The notes under the pieces are model-generated. The model was not told the DNA's origin. It saw only the letters and a list, made by a program, of their open reading frames with translations, and did not search any database. The translations under genes and the position numbers were made by a program. A DNA stretch of 64,000 bases from Phoenix dactylifera (lineage: Eukaryota; Streptophyta; Magnoliopsida; Arecales; Arecaceae), in contig NC_052394.1 of the NCBI RefSeq assembly GCF_009389715.1, positions 24,427,399 through 24,491,398 of the forward strand, in the 5' to 3' direction. Position 1 is the stretch's first letter; each line of letters begins with the position of its first letter. This document shows positions 10,035 through 19,182 of this stretch, one piece after another.

Positions 10035-13000
10035 CTACTGGTAATACATCCGCAGGTTAGCGGAATTCCAGCCCCTTGGAATTTCTCGGCCATCTAGGGC
10101 TTCCAACTGGTAGGAGCCAGGTCGGTTTACCCAACGAACTTTATACGGGCCTTCCCAATTTGGCGCTAGCTTCCCACCTTCCGTAGGTTGAGATGCCTTA
10201 GCTCGCCTCAGCACCAGATCTCCAATTCTGAAAAGCTTCGGTCGGACTTTGGAGTTGTAATATCGGGCCACCCTCTGCTGATACATTGCCATCCGTACCT
10301 GAGCCATTTCCCTTGCCTCTTCCAAGAGATCCAAGTTCCCTCGGAGTTGCTCTGAATTGGCCTCGGGTCGGTGCGCGGCCACCCGAGGCGAGGGGAGTCC
10401 GAGCTCCACGGGGGCAACGGCTTCCGTGCCATAGGTTAGGCTGAAAGGCGTCTCTCCAGTAGGAGTCCGTTGTGTGGTCCGATACGCCCAAAGGACATTC
10501 TCGAGTTCCTCGACCCAAGCTTGCCCCGTCCGGCCGATCCGCGCTTTGATACCTTGGAGGATTGTCCGATTTGTGACCTCGGCCTCGCCGTTGGTTTGGG
10601 GATGCGACACGGATGTGAACCGATGCTCGATCCCGAATTCCTCGCAGAAGTCCCGGAAGTGCTTGTTATCAAACTGTCGACCGTTATCCGAGATGAGGAC
10701 CCGAGGTACTCCAAATCGGACAATGATGTTCTTCTTCACGAACTTCCGGACTTGTGCCTCCGTGATGGTGGCCAGTGGCTCTGCCTCCACCCACTTGGTG
10801 AAGTAGTCGATGGCGACAATCAAAGATTTCCGCTGGGCCGAAGCGACGGGGAATGGTCCGAGGATATCCATTCCCCATTGTGCGAAGGGCCAGGGCGCGG
10901 TGATTGGCGCCAAGGGGACAGAGGGGACTCTCTGGACGTTGGCGTGGCGCTGGCAGGCGTCGCATTTCCGCACGTGGTCCTTCGAGTCCTCCATCAAGGT
11001 CGGCCAATAGTAGCCTTGCCTCATGATCTTATGCGCCAAGGACCTAGCCCCCAAGTGCGATCCGCAGATGCCTTCGTGGACTTCGCCGAGGGCGTAGGCC
11101 GCTTCCGCGGGGCGGAGGCACCTTAAGAGGGGGGCGGTAAACGAGGTCCGATACAGCCTCCCTTCATAAAGTACGTAGTGGGCGGACTTCTTTACAAGCC
11201 GCCGGGCCTGATCTTCGTCTTCAGGGAGGATTCCTTCGGCGAGGTAGGCGACGAGCGGGTCCATCCAAGACGGCTCCGGATCAATTGCCATCACCGCTCC
11301 AGCCCCGTCAATGCTCGGGGCATCCAGGGTCTCCAGGTAGATTGCCCTCGACAAGTTGTGCGCGTCTGCGTCCACTAGGCGGGACAACCTGTCGGCCCTG
11401 GCATTTTCGCTCCTCGGGACCTGCTGAATGTCAACACTGCCGAGGTCGGGAATGAGTGTTTGCACCTTCCGGACGTAGCTCTGCATGGTCGGGCTCCGCG
11501 CCTCGAACTCCCCTCGAACCTGCCCGACCACCAGCTGGGAGTCGGTGAAGACTTTCAGACGCCGGATGCCGAGCTCCTTGGCGAGTTTGAGTCCCGCGAC
11601 TAGGGCCTCGTACTCCGCCTCATTGTTGGTCACTGGAAATCCGAACCTCAAGGCATACTCGGCTATCACTCCATCGGAATTGGTGAGGACCAGCCCAGCC
11701 CCTCCACCTTCAGGGTTCGACGACCCGTCAATGTGGAGCGTCCAGATCGGGAGATCGAGGCTGGGTGTCTCCGGCGGCTTAGGTTCCGCCTCCTGCACAG
11801 TGCACTCAGCGAGAAAGTCCGCGAGTACCTGGGCCTTGATGGCTGGTCGGGGCTGGTAGCGGATGTCGAACTCACCAAGTTCTACTGCCCACTTCACCAG
11901 CCGTCCCGCATTCTCTGGATTGCTGAGAATCTGCCGCAGTGGTTGATCGGTCAAAAGGGTGACAGAATGAGCCTGGAAATAGGGGCGAAGCCTCCTGGTC
12001 GCAGTCAGCAGCGCGAAGGCGATCTTCTCAGCCTTCGTGTACCGCGTCTCGGCATCCCGGAGGACTCGGCTGATGTAGTATACAGGCTTCTGAAGTCTTG
12101 CCTCTTCCCGAACCAGTACTGCGCTGACTGCGGTTGGGGAGACCGCCAGGTAAAGGTAGAGCATCTCCCCCTCTTGCGGCTTGGACAGCAGGGGAGGAGA
12201 CGCCATGTACTCCTTGAGCTGGTCGAACGCCGCATGGCATTCGGCCGTCCAGAGGAAGTCTTTTGGGCGCTTCAACACCTTGAAGAATGGTTGGCAGCGT
12301 TCGGCCGACTTTGCCACAAATCGTCCGAGCGCGGCGACCCTTCCAGCGAGCTCCTGAACCTCCTTCACTTTGGTCGGAGGGGACATATCTTGGATGGCTT
12401 TGATCTTGTCCGGGTTGGCCTCGATCCCGCGCTGGTTGACAATGAAACCGAGGAACCTCCCGGCCGAAGCACCAAAAGCGCACTTCGCTGGGTTTAGCTT
12501 CATGCGAAACTTTCGCAAGGTGGTGAAAGTCTCCTCCAGATCTGCAATGTGCTGGTCTGCATGGCGGCTTTTTACCAGCATATCGTCCACGTACACCTCC
12601 ATATTCCGGCCGATCTGCTCCTTGAAGATTTTATTGACGAGGCGCTGGTAAGTGGCGCCAGCGTTCTTCAGACCGAAGGGCATTACCTTGTAACAGTACA
12701 GCCCCCGGTCTGTTATGAAGGCAGTTTTCTCCTCGTCCTGTGGAGCCATCATTATTTGGTTGTAGCCGGAGAAGGCGTCCATAAAAGACAGTAGCTGATA
12801 TCCGGAAGTCGCGTCGACCAGTTGGTCTATCCGTGGAAGCGGAAAGCTATCCTTGGGGCACGCCTTGTTCAGGTCGGTGTAGTCGACGCACATCCTCCAC
12901 TTCCCGCTCGCCTTCCGGACAAGTACGACGTTTGCCAGCCACTCGGGGTAGCTCACCTCTCTTATGAAACCTGCCTCCAAGAGTTTGTCTACCTCCTGGT

Positions 13001-15503
13001 CGACCACCCGGATCCGATCCGGGGCACAGTGTCTCTTCTTTTGCTTTACTGGTCGGTGGGTCGGGTCGACGTTGAGGGCGTGAGAAACGACCTCCGGGTC
13101 GATCCCAGGTACATCGGCCGCCGACCAGGCAAACACATCTGCATTGGCTCGGAGGAATTCCACTAACCGGAGCCGAGCTTCCAAGTCGAGGTTGGCACCG
13201 ACCCGGACCGTGCGGTCCGGGCGGCCTTCTTCGAGGGGAACTTCGATTACGCCCTCGGCCGGCTCCCCGTGCCGCAAGGCCACTTCGTCTCTGGCGTCAA
13301 GTGACTCGACGCTTAGGGCCTCCATGGGCTTCTTCCCTTTGAGAGTTGCTAGGAAACACTGCCGTGCGGTCGGCTGGTCACCTCGGACCTCTCCAATCCC
13401 GGCCGCTGTGGGGAACCGCATGAGCAAATGGTAGGTAGAAACCACCGCGCGAAGGGCGTTCAGTCCGGGTCGTCCGAGGATAGCGTTGTAGGCCGAGGGG
13501 ACACGGACGACCAAGAACCCGAGCCGCACCGTGGCTTCTGCGGGTGCAATGCCCGCAGTCACAGGCAGCTCGATGACACCTTCGGCCGAGATAGCGTCTC
13601 CAGTGAATCCTATGAGGGGGGTGGATGTTTTGTGCAACAATTGTCGGGAAAAGCCCATCTTTTGGAAGGCCTCGTAATACAAAATATCAGCTGAGCTTCC
13701 ACTATCCACAAGAACACGCCTTACATCATAGTCCGCCATAGTGAGAGAGATCACCATGGCGTCATCGTGGGGAGTCTGAACCCCCTTTACATCTTCATCA
13801 CAAAAAGTGATTACATTTCCGACCCGCTGCCTCTTCGCGACGGCCACTCCTGATACTTCCGCCGAGCCCCCTGCGTTCCTCACGGGCCGAGAGCAGCCCC
13901 CAGTGATGGTGTGGATCACTCCCGCAACGGGTCGATTCTGCTCCCGAGGCTCCTGAGGGGCCGGGTTGGCTGGACGCGGGTCTGCGGGGGGACGTCGGTC
14001 GTTTACATATCGACCGAGACGTCCTCGGCGAATGAGAGCCTCGATCTCGTCCCGAAGCTGGAAGCAGTCTTCGGTATCGTGGCCGTGGTCTCGGTGGTAC
14101 TCACAGTACGCCCGAGAAGGCTTCCTCCCAGGGATCTTCTTCATCTGCCTCGGGACCGGGAGGTCCTCCCGCCCCTTGACCTCCATGAGGATCTGGGCCC
14201 GGGGGGCCAGGAGTGGGGTGTACCGGTTGAAGCGTCGGTGCGGAGAACGAGGGCGTGTGGCGCCGTGGTTCCTTGCTGGTGACGGGCTTCTGCGCCGGCG
14301 TTGAGGCGTCGGGCTCCTCCTCTGGGGTGCCTCTTTTCGCCTTTTCTTCCCGGGCTTTAGAGGGGCTTCGGCGGCCTCCTTGTTCCGGTGGGAGGCTGCC
14401 TCCTCGGCGTCTGCATACTGGTTTGCCCGAGACAACAGCTCCGGGAAGCTCCGCGGAAGACGTTTGTCCAGGGAGAAGGTGAGTCTGCCCTTCCGGAAGC
14501 CTCGCTTCAGGGCTGAGAGAGCCACCTCCTGGCTCAAATTCCGGACCTCCAGTGTTGCCTTGTTGAAGCGGGTGAGATAATCCCGCAGGCTCTCTCCCTC
14601 GTTCTGCCGGACATCGAAGAGGGAGTCGGAGACCAGTCTTCGCCGGCTACTGACGGCGAAATGGCTGATGAAGAGACGGGTGAACTGGTGGAAGGACTGG
14701 ATGGAATTAGCCTCCAGGCCGGCGAACCACGCCCTTGCCGGGCCGCGGAGGGTCGCCGGGAAGGCCTTGCAGAGGAGAGGATCCGATGCTCCATGGAGGA
14801 GCATAAGAGTCCTGAAACTCTCCACGTGGTCCCGTGGGTCCGCCGCCCCGTCGTAGGGTTCGATCGCCGGCATTTTGAACCCCGGCGGGTTTAGGGTTCG
14901 CAGGATCCTTGAGGCAAGCGCCGGCTGGGAGGAGATTTCCAAGTCGGCGAAGGGATCTTTGGAGTGGCCCTTCAGGACCTGGAGCTGTCTGTGGAGATCG
15001 TCCACCCGCCGGTCCAGGGAGCGCGACCGGTGGGTGGGAGACAAGGAGCGGCGCGAGGGGGACCGACTGGAGTGCGGGCCCCTCGAGGACTGGGGTGTCT
15101 GAGAACGCGCCCGGGTCCGCCTCTCGTACCCCGCGCAGCTCCGATGAGAAGGTCCTGGCAGAATGGACCGCACTCGAGAATCCTCCCCGCGCCGGCGCTC
15201 CTCTCCATGGGAGAGGAAGGAGCGCGGGTTGTGAGGAAGAGGCGAGTGCTCGGGGAGCAGCGGCTCCTGAGCCCGCTGCGGCACCCGAGAGATCACACCC
15301 TGCAGATTCTGCACTGCCTCCGCGAGGGTGCGAACCTGCTGGGCTAGCTGGTCGAACTGAGTAGGTTCGACCGTCTGAATGGGAGGAGAAGCGGTGGAAT
15401 GCTGCTGAGAGTGTGTTGGGGACGCAGCAGCCTCCCGGCCAGAGGCGCGAGAGGCTCCGCGACCGGAAGCATTGGAAGCTCCGCGACCACCTCGCCGTGC
15501 CAT
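10035..15503 (-). CDS. Gag-pol polyprotein of the Tat retrotransposon
   Basis: One open frame of 1822 codons from ATG 15503 to TAG 10035; the start MARRGGRG lies just after the primer-binding site. Gag domain at about 215-340 (PYDGAADPRDHVESF, RGPARAWFAGL). A knuckle-like motif C467-X2-H470-X4-H475-X4-C480 replaces the usual CCHC. Protease DSG at 600-602. Reverse transcriptase about 810-1020 with YVDDM at 971-975. First RNase H about 1080-1230. A second RNase H about 1253-1376 (D1259, E1297, D1321) as in Tat elements. Integrase about 1465-1700 with H1476/H1483/C1514/C1517 and D1546-X59-D1606-X35-E1642. The protein ends NLRMYYQ without a chromodomain. It would package and reverse-transcribe element RNA and integrate the copy. 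No frameshift separates gag from pol, and every catalytic residue I checked is present. Confidence 0.95.
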   Translation of the reverse strand: MARRGGRGASNASGRGASRASGREAAASPTHSQQHSTASPPIQTVEPTQFDQLAQQVRTLAEAVQNLQGVISRVPQRAQEPLLPEHSPLPHNPRSFLSHGEERRRGEDSRVRSILPGPSHRSCAGYERRTRARSQTPQSSRGPHSSRSPSRRSLSPTHRSRSLDRRVDDLHRQLQVLKGHSKDPFADLEISSQPALASRILRTLNPPGFKMPAIEPYDGAADPRDHVESFRTLMLLHGASDPLLCKAFPATLRGPARAWFAGLEANSIQSFHQFTRLFISHFAVSSRRRLVSDSLFDVRQNEGESLRDYLTRFNKATLEVRNLSQEVALSALKRGFRKGRLTFSLDKRLPRSFPELLSRANQYADAEEAASHRNKEAAEAPLKPGKKRRKEAPQRRSPTPQRRRRSPSPARNHGATRPRSPHRRFNRYTPLLAPRAQILMEVKGREDLPVPRQMKKIPGRKPSRAYCEYHRDHGHDTEDCFQLRDEIEALIRRGRLGRYVNDRRPPADPRPANPAPQEPREQNRPVAGVIHTITGGCSRPVRNAGGSAEVSGVAVAKRQRVGNVITFCDEDVKGVQTPHDDAMVISLTMADYDVRRVLVDSGSSADILYYEAFQKMGFSRQLLHKTSTPLIGFTGDAISAEGVIELPVTAGIAPAEATVRLGFLVVRVPSAYNAILGRPGLNALRAVVSTYHLLMRFPTAAGIGEVRGDQPTARQCFLATLKGKKPMEALSVESLDARDEVALRHGEPAEGVIEVPLEEGRPDRTVRVGANLDLEARLRLVEFLRANADVFAWSAADVPGIDPEVVSHALNVDPTHRPVKQKKRHCAPDRIRVVDQEVDKLLEAGFIREVSYPEWLANVVLVRKASGKWRMCVDYTDLNKACPKDSFPLPRIDQLVDATSGYQLLSFMDAFSGYNQIMMAPQDEEKTAFITDRGLYCYKVMPFGLKNAGATYQRLVNKIFKEQIGRNMEVYVDDMLVKSRHADQHIADLEETFTTLRKFRMKLNPAKCAFGASAGRFLGFIVNQRGIEANPDKIKAIQDMSPPTKVKEVQELAGRVAALGRFVAKSAERCQPFFKVLKRPKDFLWTAECHAAFDQLKEYMASPPLLSKPQEGEMLYLYLAVSPTAVSAVLVREEARLQKPVYYISRVLRDAETRYTKAEKIAFALLTATRRLRPYFQAHSVTLLTDQPLRQILSNPENAGRLVKWAVELGEFDIRYQPRPAIKAQVLADFLAECTVQEAEPKPPETPSLDLPIWTLHIDGSSNPEGGGAGLVLTNSDGVIAEYALRFGFPVTNNEAEYEALVAGLKLAKELGIRRLKVFTDSQLVVGQVRGEFEARSPTMQSYVRKVQTLIPDLGSVDIQQVPRSENARADRLSRLVDADAHNLSRAIYLETLDAPSIDGAGAVMAIDPEPSWMDPLVAYLAEGILPEDEDQARRLVKKSAHYVLYEGRLYRTSFTAPLLRCLRPAEAAYALGEVHEGICGSHLGARSLAHKIMRQGYYWPTLMEDSKDHVRKCDACQRHANVQRVPSVPLAPITAPWPFAQWGMDILGPFPVASAQRKSLIVAIDYFTKWVEAEPLATITEAQVRKFVKKNIIVRFGVPRVLISDNGRQFDNKHFRDFCEEFGIEHRFTSVSHPQTNGEAEVTNRTILQGIKARIGRTGQAWVEELENVLWAYRTTQRTPTGETPFSLTYGTEAVAPVELGLPSPRVAAHRPEANSEQLRGNLDLLEEAREMAQVRMAMYQQRVARYYNSKVRPKLFRIGDLVLRRAKASQPTEGGKLAPNWEGPYKVRWVNRPGSYQLEALDGREIPRGWNSANLRMYYQ

Positions 15504-15524
15504 TACGATCGTTCTGAGATTCGG

Positions 15525-15542
15525 CCCTTCCTCTAGCGCCAA
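15525..15542 (-). other. Primer-binding site
   Basis: Directly after the 5' LTR the minus strand reads TTGGCGCTAGAGGAAGGG. It starts with TGG one base in, as required to pair with a tRNA 3' CCA end. The tRNA would end in AGCGCCA; I do not assign its identity. Confidence 0.75.
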
Positions 15543-15543
15543 C

Positions 15544-16358
15544 TGTTGCTGGTGGTCCAAACCGAGAACGATTGACACGACGGTGTGAACGGGGTTCCGC
15601 CTAAGTTGTCTTGGTTGGTGCTGGTTGCGCCCCACCTTCCGCCAAGGAACCTGCAAACAAGCCTTGCACCACCACCAGGGTGGTGATGGCCCTCCGACGG
15701 TCAAGTCAGAGGAGATTGGAGGAGGAGAGATGATAATCACAAGTGGGAGAGAGTGCTCTGGGAGGTATTGCTTACCCCCACCCTTCTCCCCCCAGCCGCA
15801 TATATACCTGGCTGGGAGGTCTCTCAGGGGGGTTTGTCGTCGTGGGGCACGATAGAATGGCTACTGACATGGCCGTTACGGGGCGTCGTGGAGCAGCGCC
15901 GGGTACGGTCATGGCAGGGCGTAGTGGAGCTCCGCTTTGTACGGTCGATACAGGAGATCGTGGGCAGCATCGGGTACAGCCGTTGCAGGGAGTAGTGGAG
16001 CAGGAGGCCGCGGCGTGCCTCTGGAGAATAGCCTGTCGTTATCAAAAGATCTCCGACTCGGGGTCGGAATGCTGGATCATAGGGCAGCCGACCTGGGGTC
16101 GGGCTGCGAAGCCGAGGAGGTCCGACTCGGGGTCGGAGTGCTGGATCATAGGGCAGCCGACCCGGGGTCGGGCTGCGGAGCCGAGGAGGTCCGACTCGGG
16201 GTCGGAGTGCTGGATCATAGGGCAGCCGACCCGGGGTCGGGCTGCGGAGCCGAGGAGGTCCGACTCGGGGTCGGAGTGCTGGATCATAGGGCAGCCGTAG
16301 CTTTCCTGGATACGCGTGCCGATCACGTGGGGCATGGCGGCTCAATTCCCCCATAACA
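15544..16358 (-). repeat. 5' LTR of the Tat element
   Basis: 815 bp. In element orientation U3 runs from 16358 toward a TATATAT motif near 15806-15800, followed by R and U5. The gag frame stays open upstream into this LTR as far as 15740, but the first well-placed methionine is at 15503, outside it. Confidence 0.95.
16052..16301 (-). repeat. 69-bp tandem repeats in U3 of the 5' LTR
   Basis: Same array as 2387-2636, with the same copy number and the same internal variants: the first unit reads CCTGG and GCGAAG where later ones read CCCGG and GCGGAG. Confidence 0.85.
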
Positions 16359-16363
16359 GTAAC
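16359..16363. repeat. Target-site duplication, right copy (GTAAC)
   Basis: Exact match to 1875-1879. Joining the flanks across the element restores continuous sequence with one GTAAC. Confidence 0.93.
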
Positions 16364-17099
16364 AACCATTTCATTCGTGCAAAAATGGCCAAGCTGTCAA
16401 AACCACCATCGAGATTGTAGTTATGTTCTTAATGGACATTAATTGCCCTCCAGCAGACTTCAATAGAAGACACATGGTTGTTCTTCATTTCTCGGTCAGA
16501 CCAAAATGGCACTTCGGCTAGCACCAACATAAAACACTTCAGGCAATGCCAAGATTGGGCACTTCGATTTATACCGAGGTCGGGTTGACAAATGTACACC
16601 ATATCAACTTCCATTTTATCTCCGGGAGTAGAGGTTTGGGAGAGAAAAGGATTGATAAATTTTATAACAATGGCGGTGCTATTATTTTGTATATTGTTAA
16701 AGATCCATTGTTCCATTTTTTCTATAATGTATATAATATGGTGAGTGATGTAGCCTAGATTCAACCCCCAACAACAGTTACAGCCTGAATTTTGCGCCTA
16801 CTAACAGCATGGCATGTGGTAAAACTATATTCAAACCAATTTGAATTCTAGATAGGTCAAGATTAGGAAGGCCACTTGCTGCTCTGTACAATTCAATAGA
16901 TCTAGATAAGAGAAGACTATTGTCGCTTTTCTCCTGATTTTGGAATCCAACCTGACGGAACTATGCCTCCTCTACAAAAACTAGGGCTAGGGACCTAAGT
17001 ACGGATCATCCTCATTTTAAATCACCCATACCTCTACTCTTCTAATCTGCTCTTCGGACCTTCTTCTGCTCTCTTGTTCCACCAAAACCTTGTCTGACT
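16364..17099. other. Decayed repeat DNA right of the Tat element
   Basis: No gene. It continues the sequence interrupted at 1880 and looks like old LTR DNA, with stops in all frames. A CAACAACAGTTACAG stretch near 16768 could mark an LTR end. The interpretation is uncertain. Confidence 0.3.
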
Positions 17100-17599
17100 T
17101 ATGCATTGGAGGGCTCCATGCCGGATCAACTACAGTAATCTTCGTTTCTCTGCTCTTCTCTTATTGTGTAGGTTAGAGCTCTCTCTCTCTCCGATTAAAC
17201 CTATCAACAATCATCAAATCTTCAACAGTGTTGGGTTAAGTTTTGGCGACAATAGCTTGGTGTCCTCTGTAAGAATTGAAAAAAGGTTTGAAGCCATAAT
17301 GTCCAAAAAAACAATAACAAAGAAATTATCCACCAGGCTCTGCAGAACATCTAGCCAAAGTCTCATGGCTTCGTTGCAACTCTCGGTGGCCTAGACCTCC
17401 TCAGGACCCTCAGCCTACCCCAAGGGCTATTAATGTCAAGCAATTCAATTTGTTTTATCCAATAGGTGCAGAACTTCACAAACACGATGTAGAATCTGCA
17501 TCAGCAAATGGCCAACCTGTCAGCCAATAAGTTGAGCGACTCAAATAGCTTGACGTAGAATAGTAGCCATCCTTGCTTCAAAAATCCCGGGCAAGGCCG

Positions 17600-17947
17600 A
17601 TGATGCAACCGCATGAGCATCCGCTATGAGATAGGTTCTATTCCTGGTCAGTCCTCTTTGTGCCGACCGGAGAGGCTTTCCAAGAGGGAGACCGGCCTCG
17701 ACCACAAGATCAAGGAGATGAACAAAAAGTTTGAGGTGTCGAGGGGAAGGAACATTGAAATAGGCGATGATCTGGATGTCACCAATGAGCCCGTTTTCAG
17801 TAGAAAAACTACGAAGGAGCTCCTAGATGAGAGGTTCAAGATACCTCAATTTGAACACTATAACGACACCTCATATTTGATAGACCACTTAAAGAGCTTT
17901 AAGGCTCTCATGCTGCTGCAAAAAGCTTTTAATATGATTATATGATC
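17600..17947 (+). pseudogene. Gag remnant of an older gypsy-type element
   Basis: The plus-strand frame contains ERFKIPQFEHYNDTS, then LIDHLKSFKALMLLQKA. This resembles the start of a Tat-type Gag domain (compare EPYDGAADPRDHVESFRTLM in the intact element). It stops after about 110 codons at 17945, and the sequence before it is broken. It is probably part of the older element into which the young Tat inserted. Confidence 0.55.
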
Positions 17948-18016
17948 GAGCCTCCAACCTAGCTTGATTGGCTCCTTCAATCAGCTCAGTCGCTTCTAAG
18001 TCGGAGGGCCCAATCA

Positions 18017-18032
18017 GTCGCATACTATTTCT
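18017..18032. repeat. SINE target-site duplication, left copy
   Basis: GTCGCATACTATTTCT, perfectly repeated at 18408-18423. Confidence 0.9.
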
Positions 18033-18407
18033 TCTTTTTTTTTTTGCTAAAGAAAATAGGGATAGGGGGGAGGAAGGGACAAGCCCACCCCCGCGTAGCA
18101 TCCCCCACTGGGCCCCCGCCCCGCCAGGAGAATGTTCGATGCGGGCAGAAATGGCCGTGTGTTGGGCACCCCGACCGGTTTTACTCATACCCTCCCCACC
18201 CGTGGGCTCGAGTCCCACGTATGAGTACGTCACACCCGGCACCACCCCGGCTACTAGCGGTTCAAGAGCGGTCTTACACCACAAGTCCAAGCAGTGGCCA
18301 AAGTAGTGAGCTCCGGTCCACAATTTAATCGTCGCCGCAGCGATTCGAACTTGGGATCTTGTGGTTAGAATTGCTGTCCAGTACCACTAGGTTACCACCT
18401 TGGTGGC
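18033..18407 (-). mobile_element. tRNA-derived SINE
   Basis: 375 bp on the minus strand. The head begins GCCACCAAGGTGGTAACC and contains an A-box-like TAACCTAGTGG. About 40 bases further is a B-box-like AGTTCGAATCGC, as in polymerase III tRNA promoters. The tail ends in a run of A (poly-T on the plus strand at 18033-18045). The perfect 16-bp duplication shows LINE-machinery insertion. It has no coding capacity. Unusually long for a plant SINE and rather GC-rich in the body. Confidence 0.88.
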
Positions 18408-18423
18408 GTCGCATACTATTTCT
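18408..18423. repeat. SINE target-site duplication, right copy
   Basis: Exact 16-base copy of 18017-18032, bounding the SINE. Confidence 0.9.
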
Positions 18424-19182
18424 ACTAGCTATATGATGATAGAAGGATATATAAAAAGAGCAATGGACTGCACATCCCTGTTATGCCATATCCATAACCA
18501 TAATCGTCGGTTTGGTATGCCACGACAGAGTTCTTCCGTCACGGATAAAATTTTAATTCAAAAATTTTGTATCAGGAATGTTGGATAACATAATTTTTTT
18601 TGGCACTTACTCGTACTCATGTGGTGAAGCTTATCGGTCTCTTTTGAAGCTCGTTTGGTTTGCAAATTTTTTTATTAATTTTTTTAAAAAAATTGATTTT
18701 TTTTAAAAATATTTTACCTACAAATTTTGATGTCTCAGCGAATGTTTTTTTTTTTTCCGTTAGTTGGTTCTTGCCAACCAAACGAATCGTCGGTAATTAA
18801 GGTTATCGAGTCTTCACATGGCATCCCGATGCTTGATGGAACGGAAGTGCGAGGGAATCTCGTAAAGAGAGCTGTTTATCAGCACCGATAAAATTGCCCC
18901 TGCACCAGACGGCGGCACCATCCGTACGGAAGATGCTGAGATCCACGTGGAGGCGAAGCGTAGCACACCCTGTCCGACACTGCACTGGGCCCCCCTCCCA
19001 CCCACGGGCTTGGTGCCTAAAATTCAAAGTCACCGGGCGTTCTACTGGCTGGCAAAAGAAGAGGCGAGACGCGCACGCAGGGGAGCCGAGGAGCCGCGCC
19101 TTCTCCTGCGCGAAGAGGAGAGAGAGGAGGAGACGGGTTCCGGCTGAGAAATAGAGAGCGAGAGAGAGAGAGAGAGAGCACG
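18424..19182. other. Intergenic region upstream of clathrin light chain
   Basis: No gene seen. About 18645-18790 is T-rich and bounded by CTCGTTTGGTTTGC and GCCAACCAAACGA, possibly a decayed small inverted-repeat element. The (GA)n run at 19153-19178 lies just before the ATG, in the presumed leader. Confidence 0.4.

Larger units (their letters stand above)
1880..16358 (-). mobile_element. Complete Tat-lineage Ty3/gypsy LTR retrotransposon
   Basis: A 14,479-bp element transcribed on the minus strand. It begins TGTTGC and ends CATAACA on the plus strand, so each LTR is TG...CA. The 5-bp direct repeat GTAAC lies outside both ends (1875-1879 and 16359-16363). In element order it contains: 5' LTR (16358-15544), primer-binding site, gag-pol (15503-10035), a long 3' region holding tandem repeats and an antisense gene, a purine tract, and the 3' LTR (2693-1880). 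The order protease-RT-RNase H-second RNase H-integrase, with no chromodomain and an antisense ORF after pol, is the hallmark of Tat elements (RIRE2, Grande, Retand, Ogre). The LTRs differ by one substitution (G1939 versus A15603) and one inserted base, so insertion is recent. No stop or frameshift is seen in gag-pol, so it may be autonomous. Confidence 0.95.

Noticed and set aside
18645..18790. MITE with CTCGTTTGGTT ends
   Set aside because: The ends match only partly and no target duplication was found, so it is not listed as a defined element.
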